NCBI GenBank assembly: GCA_964499695.1
Contig: CAZCMD010000072.1
Span: forward strand, 1 to 23,447
Reading direction: 5' to 3'
DNA length: 23,447 bases
From: JAAZBV01 sp964499695
Lineage (GTDB): Bacteria > Desulfobacterota > DSM-4660 > Desulfatiglandales > HGW-15
The notes beneath the pieces are model-generated. The model was not told where the DNA came from. It saw only the letters and a list, made by a program, of their open reading frames with translations, and did no database searches. Below, in pieces: positions 15,474 through 22,402 of the stretch. Every line of letters begins with the position of its first letter. Position 1 is the first letter of the stretch. A program made the position numbers and the translations under genes.

Positions 15474-16598
15474 ATGATTCAATATAATCATGTATACAAG
15501 ACCTTCGGACAGGGGGGTGATGCGGTAAATGCAGTTGAAGATGTCTCTTTCAAGATAAAAAAGGGAAATCTGGTTGTATTTCTGGGCCCATCAGGCTGTG
15601 GCAAAACTACACTGCTCAGGCTTACAAACAGGCTCATTCCCCTTACACGTGGAAACATCCTCATAAATAATCAGGATATAACGGCATGGAATGGTGTGAA
15701 GCTAAGGCAGTCCATGGGGTACGCTATTCAGGAGATTGGACTATTTCCAAATAAAACCATATATGGAAATATAGCGGTTGTGCCCCGTCTTTTAAAATGG
15801 GATGAAAAGCGGATTAAAGAGCGTGTTGACGAACTGCTCTTCATGTTGAGACTGGACCCGGATGCAGTAAAAGACAGGTATCCGACAGAGCTTTCGGGGG
15901 GACAAAAACAAAGAGTTGGAGTTGCAAGATGTCTTGCTGCTGATCCTGATATACTTTTAATGGATGAACCTTTCGGGGCTATTGACCCTATTAACAGAGA
16001 AGATATCCAGAATGAATTCCTGTCGGTCCAGGAAAAACTGAAGAAGACCATCGCTTTTGTCACCCATGACATTCATGAGGCAATAAAAATGGGTGATAAA
16101 ATAGCCATATTCCAGGCAGGAAAACTGATTCAGTATGATACCCCTGAAATAATTCTCACACGTCCGGCTAACGCCTATATATCTGATTTTGTCGGTTCTG
16201 ACCGGACACTCAAGCTCCTCGCCATTTTAAAGGCCAGTGATGCCATGATGGCGGTTTATGAAAATGTTGTTTCTAATAATGAAAATACGCAGAGTGCCTT
16301 TAATAGACTGAGAAACAACAACCTGGAAATTATGATTGTTATTGATGAAGGCAGACCGGAAGGATATGTGAATGACGAGGCACTAAAGGATACTGATACA
16401 GAAGTCACAAACGTAACAAGACCATTTTCCAGGGTTATCCATGAAGACGAAAGCCTTAGAGATGTTATGTCCCACATGCTGGTAAGTAAAGTAAGACATC
16501 TTCCTGTTGTTGACAGTGAAGGTCTTATATCAGGGACTATCAGCTACAGGGATATCCAGAGATGTATCAGGGATATCTATGCAAAAAATAAATTATAA
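15474..16598 (+). CDS. Glycine betaine/proline-type ABC transporter ATPase with CBS domains
   Basis: A 374-residue ATPase. Motifs in order are Walker A GPSGCGKTT (38-46), Q-loop YAIQEIGLFPN, signature LSGGQKQRVGVARCLA, Walker B ILLMDEPFGAIDP and the switch His in VTHDIHEA. After ~residue 250 there are two CBS-type segments, ending in MLVSKVRHLPVVDSEGLISG. This architecture is the OpuA/OpuC/ProV class for betaine, choline, carnitine or proline uptake. The CBS modules sense ionic strength or nucleotides in studied members. The start ATG at 15474 has no strong ribosome site in the 30-base gap after the oxidoreductase, so translational coupling is possible. Permeases and the binding protein follow directly. 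Confidence 0.92.
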   Translation: MIQYNHVYKTFGQGGDAVNAVEDVSFKIKKGNLVVFLGPSGCGKTTLLRLTNRLIPLTRGNILINNQDITAWNGVKLRQSMGYAIQEIGLFPNKTIYGNIAVVPRLLKWDEKRIKERVDELLFMLRLDPDAVKDRYPTELSGGQKQRVGVARCLAADPDILLMDEPFGAIDPINREDIQNEFLSVQEKLKKTIAFVTHDIHEAIKMGDKIAIFQAGKLIQYDTPEIILTRPANAYISDFVGSDRTLKLLAILKASDAMMAVYENVVSNNENTQSAFNRLRNNNLEIMIVIDEGRPEGYVNDEALKDTDTEVTNVTRPFSRVIHEDESLRDVMSHMLVSKVRHLPVVDSEGLISGTISYRDIQRCIRDIYAKNKL

Positions 16599-16631
16599 TA
16601 TCCGCGCATATGAAAAGCATGAGTCAATAAC

Positions 16632-17300
16632 ATGAGTATTTTGGATTATATATATAAAAACGCAGACAGGTGCTGGGCACTGACCCTGGAACATATCTGG
16701 ATTGTATTTTTCTCCGTTTTTATTGCCACGCTCATTGCGGTTCCTTTGGGTATTGCCATAACAAGAAATGATCGAGTTGCTGAAAAGGTTATCAGTGCAG
16801 CAAATATTCTTATGACAATACCTTCAATTGCGCTTTTCGGAATTATGCTTCCCTTTTTATCCCTGTTCGGCCATGGCCTTGGAAAGGTACCGGCCATCAT
16901 AGCACTGGTACTGTACAGCCAGCTGCCAATTATTAGAAACACCTATACTGCTGTAAAAAATGTACCGCCATCTCTTATTGAGGCAGGCAGGGGAATCGGG
17001 ATGGGAAGCTGGTCAAGAATGAAGCAGATAGAGATTCCGATGGCTGTTCCGGTTATAATTTCAGGATTAAGAACCGCGGCTGTTATGAACATTGGCATAG
17101 CGGCAATAGCAGCCTATATCGGGGCTGGCGGACTTGGTGTCTTTATACAGCAGGGTATAGCCAGGGCATATGATGATATGATACTGGCAGGTGCCCTCCT
17201 GGTGGCACTGCTTGCAATATTTGTTGATTTATTTATGGCGCTTGTTGAAAGGTTACTGACCCCAAAGGGATTTATGGTCTCAAGGGAGCGAAACAAATGA
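16632..17300 (+). CDS. Betaine-type ABC transporter permease (first)
   Basis: A 222-residue OpuCB/YehY-like permease with about five or six hydrophobic helices. The cytoplasmic coupling (EAA-like) loop reads EAGRGIGMGSWSRMKQIEIP, and IGAGGLGVFIQQGIA is the family's late signature. Early VPLGIAITRN and mid PSIALFGIMLP also match the ProW/OpuC class. It starts 33 bases after the ATPase and overlaps the second permease by 4 bases (ATGA), so the two permeases are translationally coupled and probably form a heterodimer. Confidence 0.92.
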   Translation: MSILDYIYKNADRCWALTLEHIWIVFFSVFIATLIAVPLGIAITRNDRVAEKVISAANILMTIPSIALFGIMLPFLSLFGHGLGKVPAIIALVLYSQLPIIRNTYTAVKNVPPSLIEAGRGIGMGSWSRMKQIEIPMAVPVIISGLRTAAVMNIGIAAIAAYIGAGGLGVFIQQGIARAYDDMILAGALLVALLAIFVDLFMALVERLLTPKGFMVSRERNK

Positions 17301-18037
17301 ATCTATTAGCATTCAAGGCATACAGGTTTACACTGCTGGTGATTCTGGTTGCGTCGGGAGTATTCATTGAAAGGACCGGATTTATAAAATATCTTTCTGA
17401 CCCCTTTGAGATGCATTTCACCATAAACCTTATATTGCAGCATATAAACATGGTGATTGTAAGCATGTCTGCCGCTGCATTTATCGGGTTGACAATTGGC
17501 ATTATCTATACCCGACCAAAGTTTAAAAAATATTCAGGGGTCGTCATGTATATTGTGGGTCTGGGACAGACAGTGCCTTCACTGGCGGTTATAGCCATTT
17601 CAATGAGCTTTATTGGAATAGGTTTTAAGGCTGCGGTTTTTGCGCTTTGCATATATTCAGTTCTGCCCATTGCCAGGAATACACTGGCAGGGATATCCTC
17701 TGTGCAATCATGGATCATTGATGCGGCCAGGGGAATCGGTATGTCTGAATGTAGAATACTTTTTCAGATTGAAATACCTAATGCCATGAAGGTGATACTC
17801 ACTGGGTTCAGGGTTGCCCTTATAATAAATATAGGAACAGCCTCCCTGGCCTTTTTAATTGGTGCTGGCGGACTTGGAGATCATATTTTTACAGGTATCT
17901 CACTAATGAGAATGGATAAAATTCTGGCAGGCGCAATACCAACAACCCTGCTTGCCCTCTTTGCGGATTATCTTTGTGGGCTTCTTGGCTTCTTAATTAT
18001 TCCAAAGGGTCTCAGAATTGATGAAAAAACTGTTTAA
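17297..18037 (+). CDS. Betaine-type ABC transporter permease (second)
   Basis: A 246-residue OpuCD-like permease. The coupling loop is DAARGIGMSECRILFQIEIP, and the late signature is FLIGAGGLGDHIFTG. It is recognisably homologous to the first permease, but it has a longer N-terminal region with an extra hydrophobic stretch (residues ~8-24). The start ATG overlaps the preceding stop by 4 bases. It lies 14 bases upstream of the binding-protein gene. Two different permeases plus a soluble binding protein is the OsmU/OpuC arrangement. Confidence 0.92.
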   Translation: MNLLAFKAYRFTLLVILVASGVFIERTGFIKYLSDPFEMHFTINLILQHINMVIVSMSAAAFIGLTIGIIYTRPKFKKYSGVVMYIVGLGQTVPSLAVIAISMSFIGIGFKAAVFALCIYSVLPIARNTLAGISSVQSWIIDAARGIGMSECRILFQIEIPNAMKVILTGFRVALIINIGTASLAFLIGAGGLGDHIFTGISLMRMDKILAGAIPTTLLALFADYLCGLLGFLIIPKGLRIDEKTV

Positions 18038-18051
18038 CAAGGAAATTAGAT

Positions 18052-18966
18052 ATGAATCGATTTACAAATATGTTTCTTTTTATACCGGTCTTATTGTTTT
18101 CTATTTTTTTCCTTTCAATAACTGCCTATGCAGAAAAAAAAATAGTAATTGGAGGAAAGAACTTTACCGAACAGCATATACTTTCTGAACTGGCCGGAAT
18201 ACTTCTTGAAAAGAATGACTTTGATGTGAAAAAGCATACAGGTGTCGGTTCAACAGTTGCGCGACAGTCTCTTGAAAAGGGCCAGATCGATCTCTATTAT
18301 GAGTATACAGGGACTGCATACACGATATACCACAAACAGAAAGACAGGGACATCATGACCGATCATGATAAATGCTATGACTGGGTTAAAAATACCGACT
18401 CAGCCAAGGGTCTGATCTGGCTTGATCCTGTTCAATTCAATAACACCTACACATTGCTCATGAGAAATAAACAGGCAAAAAGCCTGGGCATAAAAAGCAT
18501 AAGTGACCTGGGTGATTTTATAAACAGAAACAAAAAGAAACTTGTTGTGGGAATGGGTGCCGAGTTCTGGGAACGCCCGGACGGATTCAAGCCTCTCATG
18601 AAACTGTATGGCTTCTCCATACCTTACAATAAATTGATAAAGATGGATGACGGTCTTGTCTATAAAGCATTGAAGGAGCGGCAGGTCGATGTATCAATGG
18701 GCTTTGCAACGGACGGTCGAACATCTTCATTTGGTTTTGTTGTTCTCAGAGATGATAGAGGGTATTTTCCTGTGTATAATCCCGCACCTGTCATCAGAAA
18801 AGATGTGCTGGATAAATATCCGGAAATAAAAGATATCCTTAAGCCTGTTGCTGAAAAGCTTACTACTAAAGAAATGCAGCATCTGAATGCAATGGTGGAT
18901 ATTGAGCATAAGGAAATCAGTGAAGTCGGCCTGAAGTGGTTAAAGGATCAGGGGATTATATTTTAA
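18052..18966 (+). CDS. Periplasmic quaternary-amine/betaine substrate-binding protein
   Basis: A 304-residue OpuAC/OsmF-type solute-binding protein. A cleavable signal peptide ends near TAYA (about residue 26); there is no lipobox cysteine, so it is a free periplasmic protein, as expected in a Gram-negative cell. The mature protein opens KKIVIGGKNFTEQHILSELA, the diagnostic start of OpuCC/OsmF proteins. It then has GQIDLYYEYTGTAY, which forms part of the binding pocket. KERQVDVSMGFATDGR lies in the second lobe. Several Tyr and Trp residues are available for a cation-pi cage around a quaternary ammonium group, but the pocket cannot be assigned by eye. AAGGAAATTAGAT precedes the ATG. Confidence 0.92.
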   Translation: MNRFTNMFLFIPVLLFSIFFLSITAYAEKKIVIGGKNFTEQHILSELAGILLEKNDFDVKKHTGVGSTVARQSLEKGQIDLYYEYTGTAYTIYHKQKDRDIMTDHDKCYDWVKNTDSAKGLIWLDPVQFNNTYTLLMRNKQAKSLGIKSISDLGDFINRNKKKLVVGMGAEFWERPDGFKPLMKLYGFSIPYNKLIKMDDGLVYKALKERQVDVSMGFATDGRTSSFGFVVLRDDRGYFPVYNPAPVIRKDVLDKYPEIKDILKPVAEKLTTKEMQHLNAMVDIEHKEISEVGLKWLKDQGIIF

Positions 18967-18968
18967 AA

Positions 18969-18994
18969 AGGGTCCAAGGGGTCGAGGGTTCAAG
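18969..18994. repeat. Short degenerate tandem octamer
   Basis: AGGGTCCA, AGGGGTCG and AGGGTTCA follow one another (18969-18992) in the 86-base gap between the binding-protein gene and the MttB-like gene. The composition is unlike the surrounding AT-rich spacer. It may be a fragment of a dispersed intergenic repeat. Confidence 0.4.
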
Positions 18995-19052
18995 TGAAAA
19001 CCAGGAAACCTGACTGTAAAAACTAATAGTAAACAATAAACAGGAGGAAAAA

Positions 19053-20516
19053 ATGAATTTAGCAGGACTTTCAGGAGGGCAGTATAAACCCTTATCATCC
19101 CAGCAGGTTGAAAAACTGCACAGGGCGGCGCTGTCAATCCTTGAAAATACAGGCATGACATTTGAACATGAACTGGAAGAGGTAGCAGAATTACTTTGTT
19201 CAAATGGCGCAAAACTGGATATGGAGAACAGGATTATTAGATTTTCTCCTGAGATGATTGCTGAAGCTGTTTCAAAGGCACCGGAAAAGGTTGTGCTCTA
19301 TGGCGGAAAAGAGGAAAACGACCTGTGTTTAACCAAAGACAAGGTTTATATGGGGACAGGTGGAGCAGCAGTAAAAATAATAGATATGGATACTGATGAG
19401 ATTCGACCGACAACATTGAAAGATCTGGAGATGGTTACACGACTTGTAGACAAACTTGAAAACATACATTTTCTTGTAAGACCATGTATCCCTACAGATA
19501 TTGGTAAAGAGGATTATGATATTAATATGTTTTACGCATGTTTGTCTGCAACATCAAAACATGTGATGTCAGGAGTCAATGATGAGAAAGGGCTGTCTGA
19601 TGTTATCAATATGGCGTCAATAATTGCCGGCGGAAAGGAAAAACTTAAGGCAAAACCTTTTATATCAATAATAACATGCTTTGCCATCAGTCCCCTGAGA
19701 CTGTGCACCCAGTCTACTCGTATTATGCGTGAAGCGGTTAAGGAGCGGATTCCGGTTGTCCTTTCATGCGCACCAATGGCGGGATCGACATCACCATTAA
19801 CCATGGCCGGAACCCTTGTTCAACTCCATGCTGAACAGCTTGCAGGGATAGCTATATGCCAGTTTACAAATCCGGGGGCGCCAATCCTTTACGGAGGAAT
19901 ACCCGGGATGGCTAACCTCAAGACAATGGGATATCTGGGAGGAGCCGTTGAATGCGGGATGATGAATGCTGCGGTACATCAGTTATCTGATTATGTAAAA
20001 ATACCCAATTATAATTCATCGGGCCTTACTGACTCAAAAATACCCGATGGACAGGCCGGATATGAAAAAGCATTTACTACCCTTCTTGCAGCAATGGGAG
20101 GGTCAAATTATGTTCATCATGCTGCTGGTATGCTTGAATCCATGCTAACAATTGCGTATGAGCAATTTGTTATTGATGATGAGATCATAGGCAACGCTTG
20201 CAAGGTGCTCGAAGGAATAAACTGTGATGAAGAACACCTGGCACTGGATGTTATTGAAGAAGTAGGAGCAGGAGGCAATTTTATGATGTCCGCACACACC
20301 ATGGAACACCTTTATGATGAATATTATATGGGAAACGGTGTGACTGACAAGAAAAGCAGGTCAGGATGGAAGAAAGATGGATGCCTGGATATTAGTAAGA
20401 GGGCAAGAAAAATAGCCAGATCAATCCTTGATGAACCCTCAAATAGTTATATTCCCAAAGATATTGATATGGAAATAAGAAAAAAGTTCAATATTCTGTT
20501 GGACCGGAAAATATGA
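19053..20516 (+). CDS. MttB-family (non-pyrrolysine) quaternary amine methyltransferase
   Basis: A 487-residue trimethylamine methyltransferase-superfamily protein. Family segments are LHRAALSILENTGMTFEHE (~22-40), VYMGTGGAAVKIIDMDT (~98-114), APMAGSTSPLTMAGTLVQLH (~240-259), APILYGGIPGMANLKT and SGLTDSKIPDGQAGYEK (~323-339). The last is the region where archaeal MttB carries pyrrolysine; here Ile/Pro stand there and no in-frame TAG occurs. Non-pyrrolysine members such as MtgB, MtpB and MtcB demethylate glycine betaine, proline betaine or carnitine onto a corrinoid protein. The adjacent betaine-type importer supports such a role. No corrinoid protein, reactivase or MtgA-like partner is in the window, so those must lie elsewhere. 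CAGGAGGAAAAA precedes the ATG. Confidence 0.92.
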   Translation: MNLAGLSGGQYKPLSSQQVEKLHRAALSILENTGMTFEHELEEVAELLCSNGAKLDMENRIIRFSPEMIAEAVSKAPEKVVLYGGKEENDLCLTKDKVYMGTGGAAVKIIDMDTDEIRPTTLKDLEMVTRLVDKLENIHFLVRPCIPTDIGKEDYDINMFYACLSATSKHVMSGVNDEKGLSDVINMASIIAGGKEKLKAKPFISIITCFAISPLRLCTQSTRIMREAVKERIPVVLSCAPMAGSTSPLTMAGTLVQLHAEQLAGIAICQFTNPGAPILYGGIPGMANLKTMGYLGGAVECGMMNAAVHQLSDYVKIPNYNSSGLTDSKIPDGQAGYEKAFTTLLAAMGGSNYVHHAAGMLESMLTIAYEQFVIDDEIIGNACKVLEGINCDEEHLALDVIEEVGAGGNFMMSAHTMEHLYDEYYMGNGVTDKKSRSGWKKDGCLDISKRARKIARSILDEPSNSYIPKDIDMEIRKKFNILLDRKI

Positions 20517-20562
20517 ACAGCAGGAAAATACTATTCGCTGACTTACAATAAAATCATTTATT

Positions 20563-20790
20563 TTGGTCAAGGGGTTGTTAAAAAGGGGTCCCGGCAAACA
20601 ATTTAGATGTGGATGTTTGCGGGTACTGCGCTTTAGATTGTCAAAAAAGGTGTAAAGCCGGTGTTAAAAAAGGAGGTATCACCAGAGGTGCCTGAAGCGG
20701 CTCAAACCAGAGCCGATTACCACTGAAAAACTTATTGAGGATGCGGTTAAAGACCCCAAAAAGGCGCTAAAGAACCTGTTTGGGAAATAG
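20563..20790 (+). pseudogene. Degenerate copy of the asmA 3' end
   Basis: This stretch aligns with about 11310-11553 of the intact asmA gene. The first part has lost its frame: LVKGLLK in one frame, then VKPVLKKEVSPEVPEAAQT in another, with stops between. From 20710 to 20790 the reading frame is clean and encodes EPITTEKLIEDAVKDPKKAL then KNLFGK and a stop. That is 24 of 26 residues identical to the asmA tail; nine further codons differ only synonymously. The pattern means the two copies diverged while both were functional, and this one decayed later. No upstream part of the gene survives. It is in the same orientation as asmA, so the two asmA ends form direct repeats around the MarR-to-MttB cassette. 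Confidence 0.85.
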
Positions 20791-20822
20791 ACAATTATTA
20801 TTTTCTGAGATGCAGTAATATC

Positions 20823-20863
20823 AAGGCAGATAAGGTTTTTATCTTAACTGCCTTATGTTTTTT
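20823..20863 (+). terminator. Rho-independent terminator after the asmA remnant
   Basis: The stem AAGGCAG-A-TAAG pairs with CTTA-A-CTGCCTT (11 pairs, one A/A mismatch, 8-base loop) and is followed by six T at 20858-20863. It lies 32 bases after the remnant's stop codon, in the place where asmA has its own terminator. It may now end the cassette transcript after the MttB-like gene. Confidence 0.72.
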
Positions 20864-20941
20864 GAGGTAAGAGGGTGAAGAAGCGGGGTTGCTTTAAGGC
20901 ATTAGAAAGGTATTACTTAGGCTGTTATCTGGTTAAAAATT

Positions 20942-20983
20942 TTGACAATTCTTATTAAAGTTTAGTAAATTAATACTACTAAA
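20942..20983 (+). promoter_or_regulatory. Promoter and operator of the brnT-antitoxin pair
   Basis: A consensus TTGACA (20942-20947) and TAAATT (20966-20971) are 18 bases apart. A 7-base inverted repeat, TTTAGTA / TACTAAA (20961-20967 and 20977-20983, spacer 9), covers the -10. This is the usual position for the autorepressing antitoxin of a toxin-antitoxin operon. AAGGA follows at 20990-20994. Confidence 0.6.
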
Positions 20984-21000
20984 AATATTAAGGAAAATAT

Positions 21001-21288
21001 ATACTGCTCATACTTGAGTTTGAATAGGATATTAACAAAGCTCAAAAAAACCTTCAGAAGCATAATGTTGCTTTCAATGAAGCTGCAACTATTTTTAGTA
21101 ATGGATTAAGTATCACCATATATGATCCTGATCATTCCGAAGTTGAAGATCGATATTTAACAATCGGAATTTCTACATCGAGTCGCTTTTTAATTGTCTC
21201 GCACATGGATCGGCATGGTAAAATCCGTATCATAAGTGCACGGGAGCTTAATAAAAAGGAGCGTAGGGAGTATGAAAAAGAAATCTAA
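21001..21288 (+). pseudogene. brnT: BrnT-family toxin with amber codon at the conserved Trp
   Basis: The frame from 21001 to the TAA at 21286-21288 encodes a BrnT-like ribonuclease toxin of about 95 residues. After LEFE comes a TAG (21025-21027) exactly where BrnT proteins have Trp in the FEWD motif. The frame then continues DINKAQKNLQKHNVAFNEAA, YDPDHSEVEDRYLTIG, SRFLIVSHMD, KIRIISAREL and NKKERREYEKEI. All later family motifs are intact. The codon at the expected start, 6 bases after AAGGA, is ATA rather than ATG. Two single-base lesions (ATG to ATA and TGG to TAG) therefore explain the broken gene. It overlaps the antitoxin start by 17 bases, as normal toxin-first brnTA pairs do. Amber readthrough is possible but unproven. 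Confidence 0.8.
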
Positions 21289-21520
21289 AAAAGAAATCGA
21301 TGATGAACTTCGTTCTGAATACGATCTGACAACACTTCTGAAAGATGGAGTAAAGGGGAAATATGCTGAGCGTTACGAGCAGGGGACAAATCTTGTTTTA
21401 CTAGCCCCGGATGTTGCAAAGGCATTTCCATCTGATGAGGCGGTAAATGAAGCTCTACGGCTGGTTATCCAGTTAAAACAAATTCAGGATACTCAAAAAC
21501 GTGGAGCTCCAAGTTTATAA
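21272..21520 (+). CDS. Small antitoxin (BrnA/CopG-like) partner of brnT
   Basis: An 82-residue charged protein: lysine-rich start, EYDLTTLLKDGVKGKYAERY, GTNLVLLAPDVAKAFPSDEA and VNEALRLVIQL. The segment V.L.PDV...FP....VNEALR is a ribbon-helix-helix-like module seen in many short antitoxins. I chose the ATG at 21272, preceded by AGGGAG inside the toxin's last codons; a GTG at 21236 is in frame but lacks support. The gene is intact although the toxin is broken, which fits decay of the toxin first because the reverse order would be lethal. It probably binds the inverted repeat at 20961-20983; this is inference. Exact family (BrnA or another antitoxin class) is not certain. Confidence 0.75.
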   Translation: MKKKSKKEIDDELRSEYDLTTLLKDGVKGKYAERYEQGTNLVLLAPDVAKAFPSDEAVNEALRLVIQLKQIQDTQKRGAPSL

Positions 21521-21650
21521 AAATGCAGGTGAATAGGGCTGTAAAGAGATGTTAAGTCCTAATAAATCAGTTAAGTAAAGGTGGTTTCAGCCAACTTTAA
21601 TAATTCTTCTGCACACTGCATCCAGTATGATATGTAGACATACTCTTTTC

Positions 21651-22268
21651 TTATATTGGCTCCAGCTTACATTTTGAAGAGGATGGCACGGTTGCAAGCC
21701 ATTTGCCAGTCTGTTTTGCAATAATAAGTTTATTATCCAGGTTTTCCCGCCTGGCAGGGAGCATATCCACTACATCAAATCCGCAGAACATGAGTGTGCG
21801 TTCAAGATTAAAACAGCATGATGTTGTACCGTTACCGCTCCCTCCTGCATAACAGATACCCATGGCTATTGGCCCCGCATCATTATTGAATGGGCCGGGC
21901 ATGGGTGCGTTGGGGTTTACCGGCCTTCTGGGTATCTTTGACTTTACCCTCCTGAGCCTGTCAAGGAATGCCTTCATGCTTTCGCTCAGGTCAGCGAAAT
22001 ATACCGGGTTTGCAAACACTGTTACATCGGCATTATCTATTTTTTCCACAATGGATGAAAAGTCATCATTAATTACGCATTTGTCTTCATCCCTGCAAAT
22101 GCCCCAGCCATCCTTATTGCACTGCCTGCAATGGCTGATATCCATTTTAGGTAAGTAGATGACCTCTGTTTCTCCACCACCATCTTTTATGCCTTCGCAC
22201 AGGGCATTAATAAGCATGGCGGTTCTTCCTTCCGGGTTTCTGCTTCCTGAGATGACGATTGCTTTCAT
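21651..22268 (-). CDS. Flavodoxin-fold NADPH-dependent FMN reductase-like protein
   Basis: A 205-residue protein opening MKAIVISGSRNPEGRTAML, the FMN phosphate-binding loop of the flavodoxin-like/iron-sulfur flavoprotein family. It also has FANPVYFADLSESMKAFLDRL, the second flavin loop, and CYAGGSGNGTT. A cysteine-rich insertion, CRQCNKDGWGICRDEDKC (~47-64), resembles the cluster or disulfide segment of iron-sulfur flavoproteins, though spacing differs from the compact CX2CX2C type. The likely role is electron transfer or reduction of quinones or other small acceptors in an anaerobe; the partner is unknown. GGGAGGAATCAT precedes the ATG. It lies 127 bases after the end of gatB on the same strand, separated by a repeat-rich hairpin, so it probably has its own transcript. 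Confidence 0.85.
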   Translation of the reverse strand: MKAIVISGSRNPEGRTAMLINALCEGIKDGGGETEVIYLPKMDISHCRQCNKDGWGICRDEDKCVINDDFSSIVEKIDNADVTVFANPVYFADLSESMKAFLDRLRRVKSKIPRRPVNPNAPMPGPFNNDAGPIAMGICYAGGSGNGTTSCCFNLERTLMFCGFDVVDMLPARRENLDNKLIIAKQTGKWLATVPSSSKCKLEPI

Positions 22269-22340
22269 ATGATTCCTCCCATTGAATAATTATATGGCTT
22301 CGGATTAGTAAACAGACAGTACAATCAGGTTTGCGGTGTT

Positions 22341-22402
22341 CGGTCTTAGGTCTGCGAGGTATCAATCCGGACCGCAGACCTCAAACCTCAAACCTCAGAC
22401 CG
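22341..22402. repeat. Repeat-rich hairpin overlapping the gatB stop
   Basis: The outer arms are CGGTCT (22341-22346) and AGACCG (22397-22402). The inner arms AGGTCTGCG (22348-22356) and CGCAGACCT (22373-22381) are perfectly complementary. The right side is built of four tandem heptamers: CGCAGAC, CTCAAAC, CTCAAAC and CTCAGAC (22373-22400). On the minus strand it follows, and slightly overlaps, the gatB stop, so it could act as an attenuator or terminator. It looks like a dispersed palindromic element rather than a purpose-built terminator. Confidence 0.6.

Noticed and set aside
19053..20516. Pyrrolysine-containing trimethylamine methyltransferase
   Set aside because: No in-frame TAG; the pyrrolysine region is read as SGLTDSKIPDGQAGYEK.
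21521..21650. Possible terminator or small gene between the antitoxin and the flavodoxin-like gene
   Set aside because: The only hairpin seen (AAAG-G-TGG with CCA-A-CTTT) is short, has a mismatch and no T-run; no ORF with a credible start is present.
22373..22400. CRISPR-like array
   Set aside because: Units are only 7 bases, contiguous and without spacers; no cas genes are nearby.
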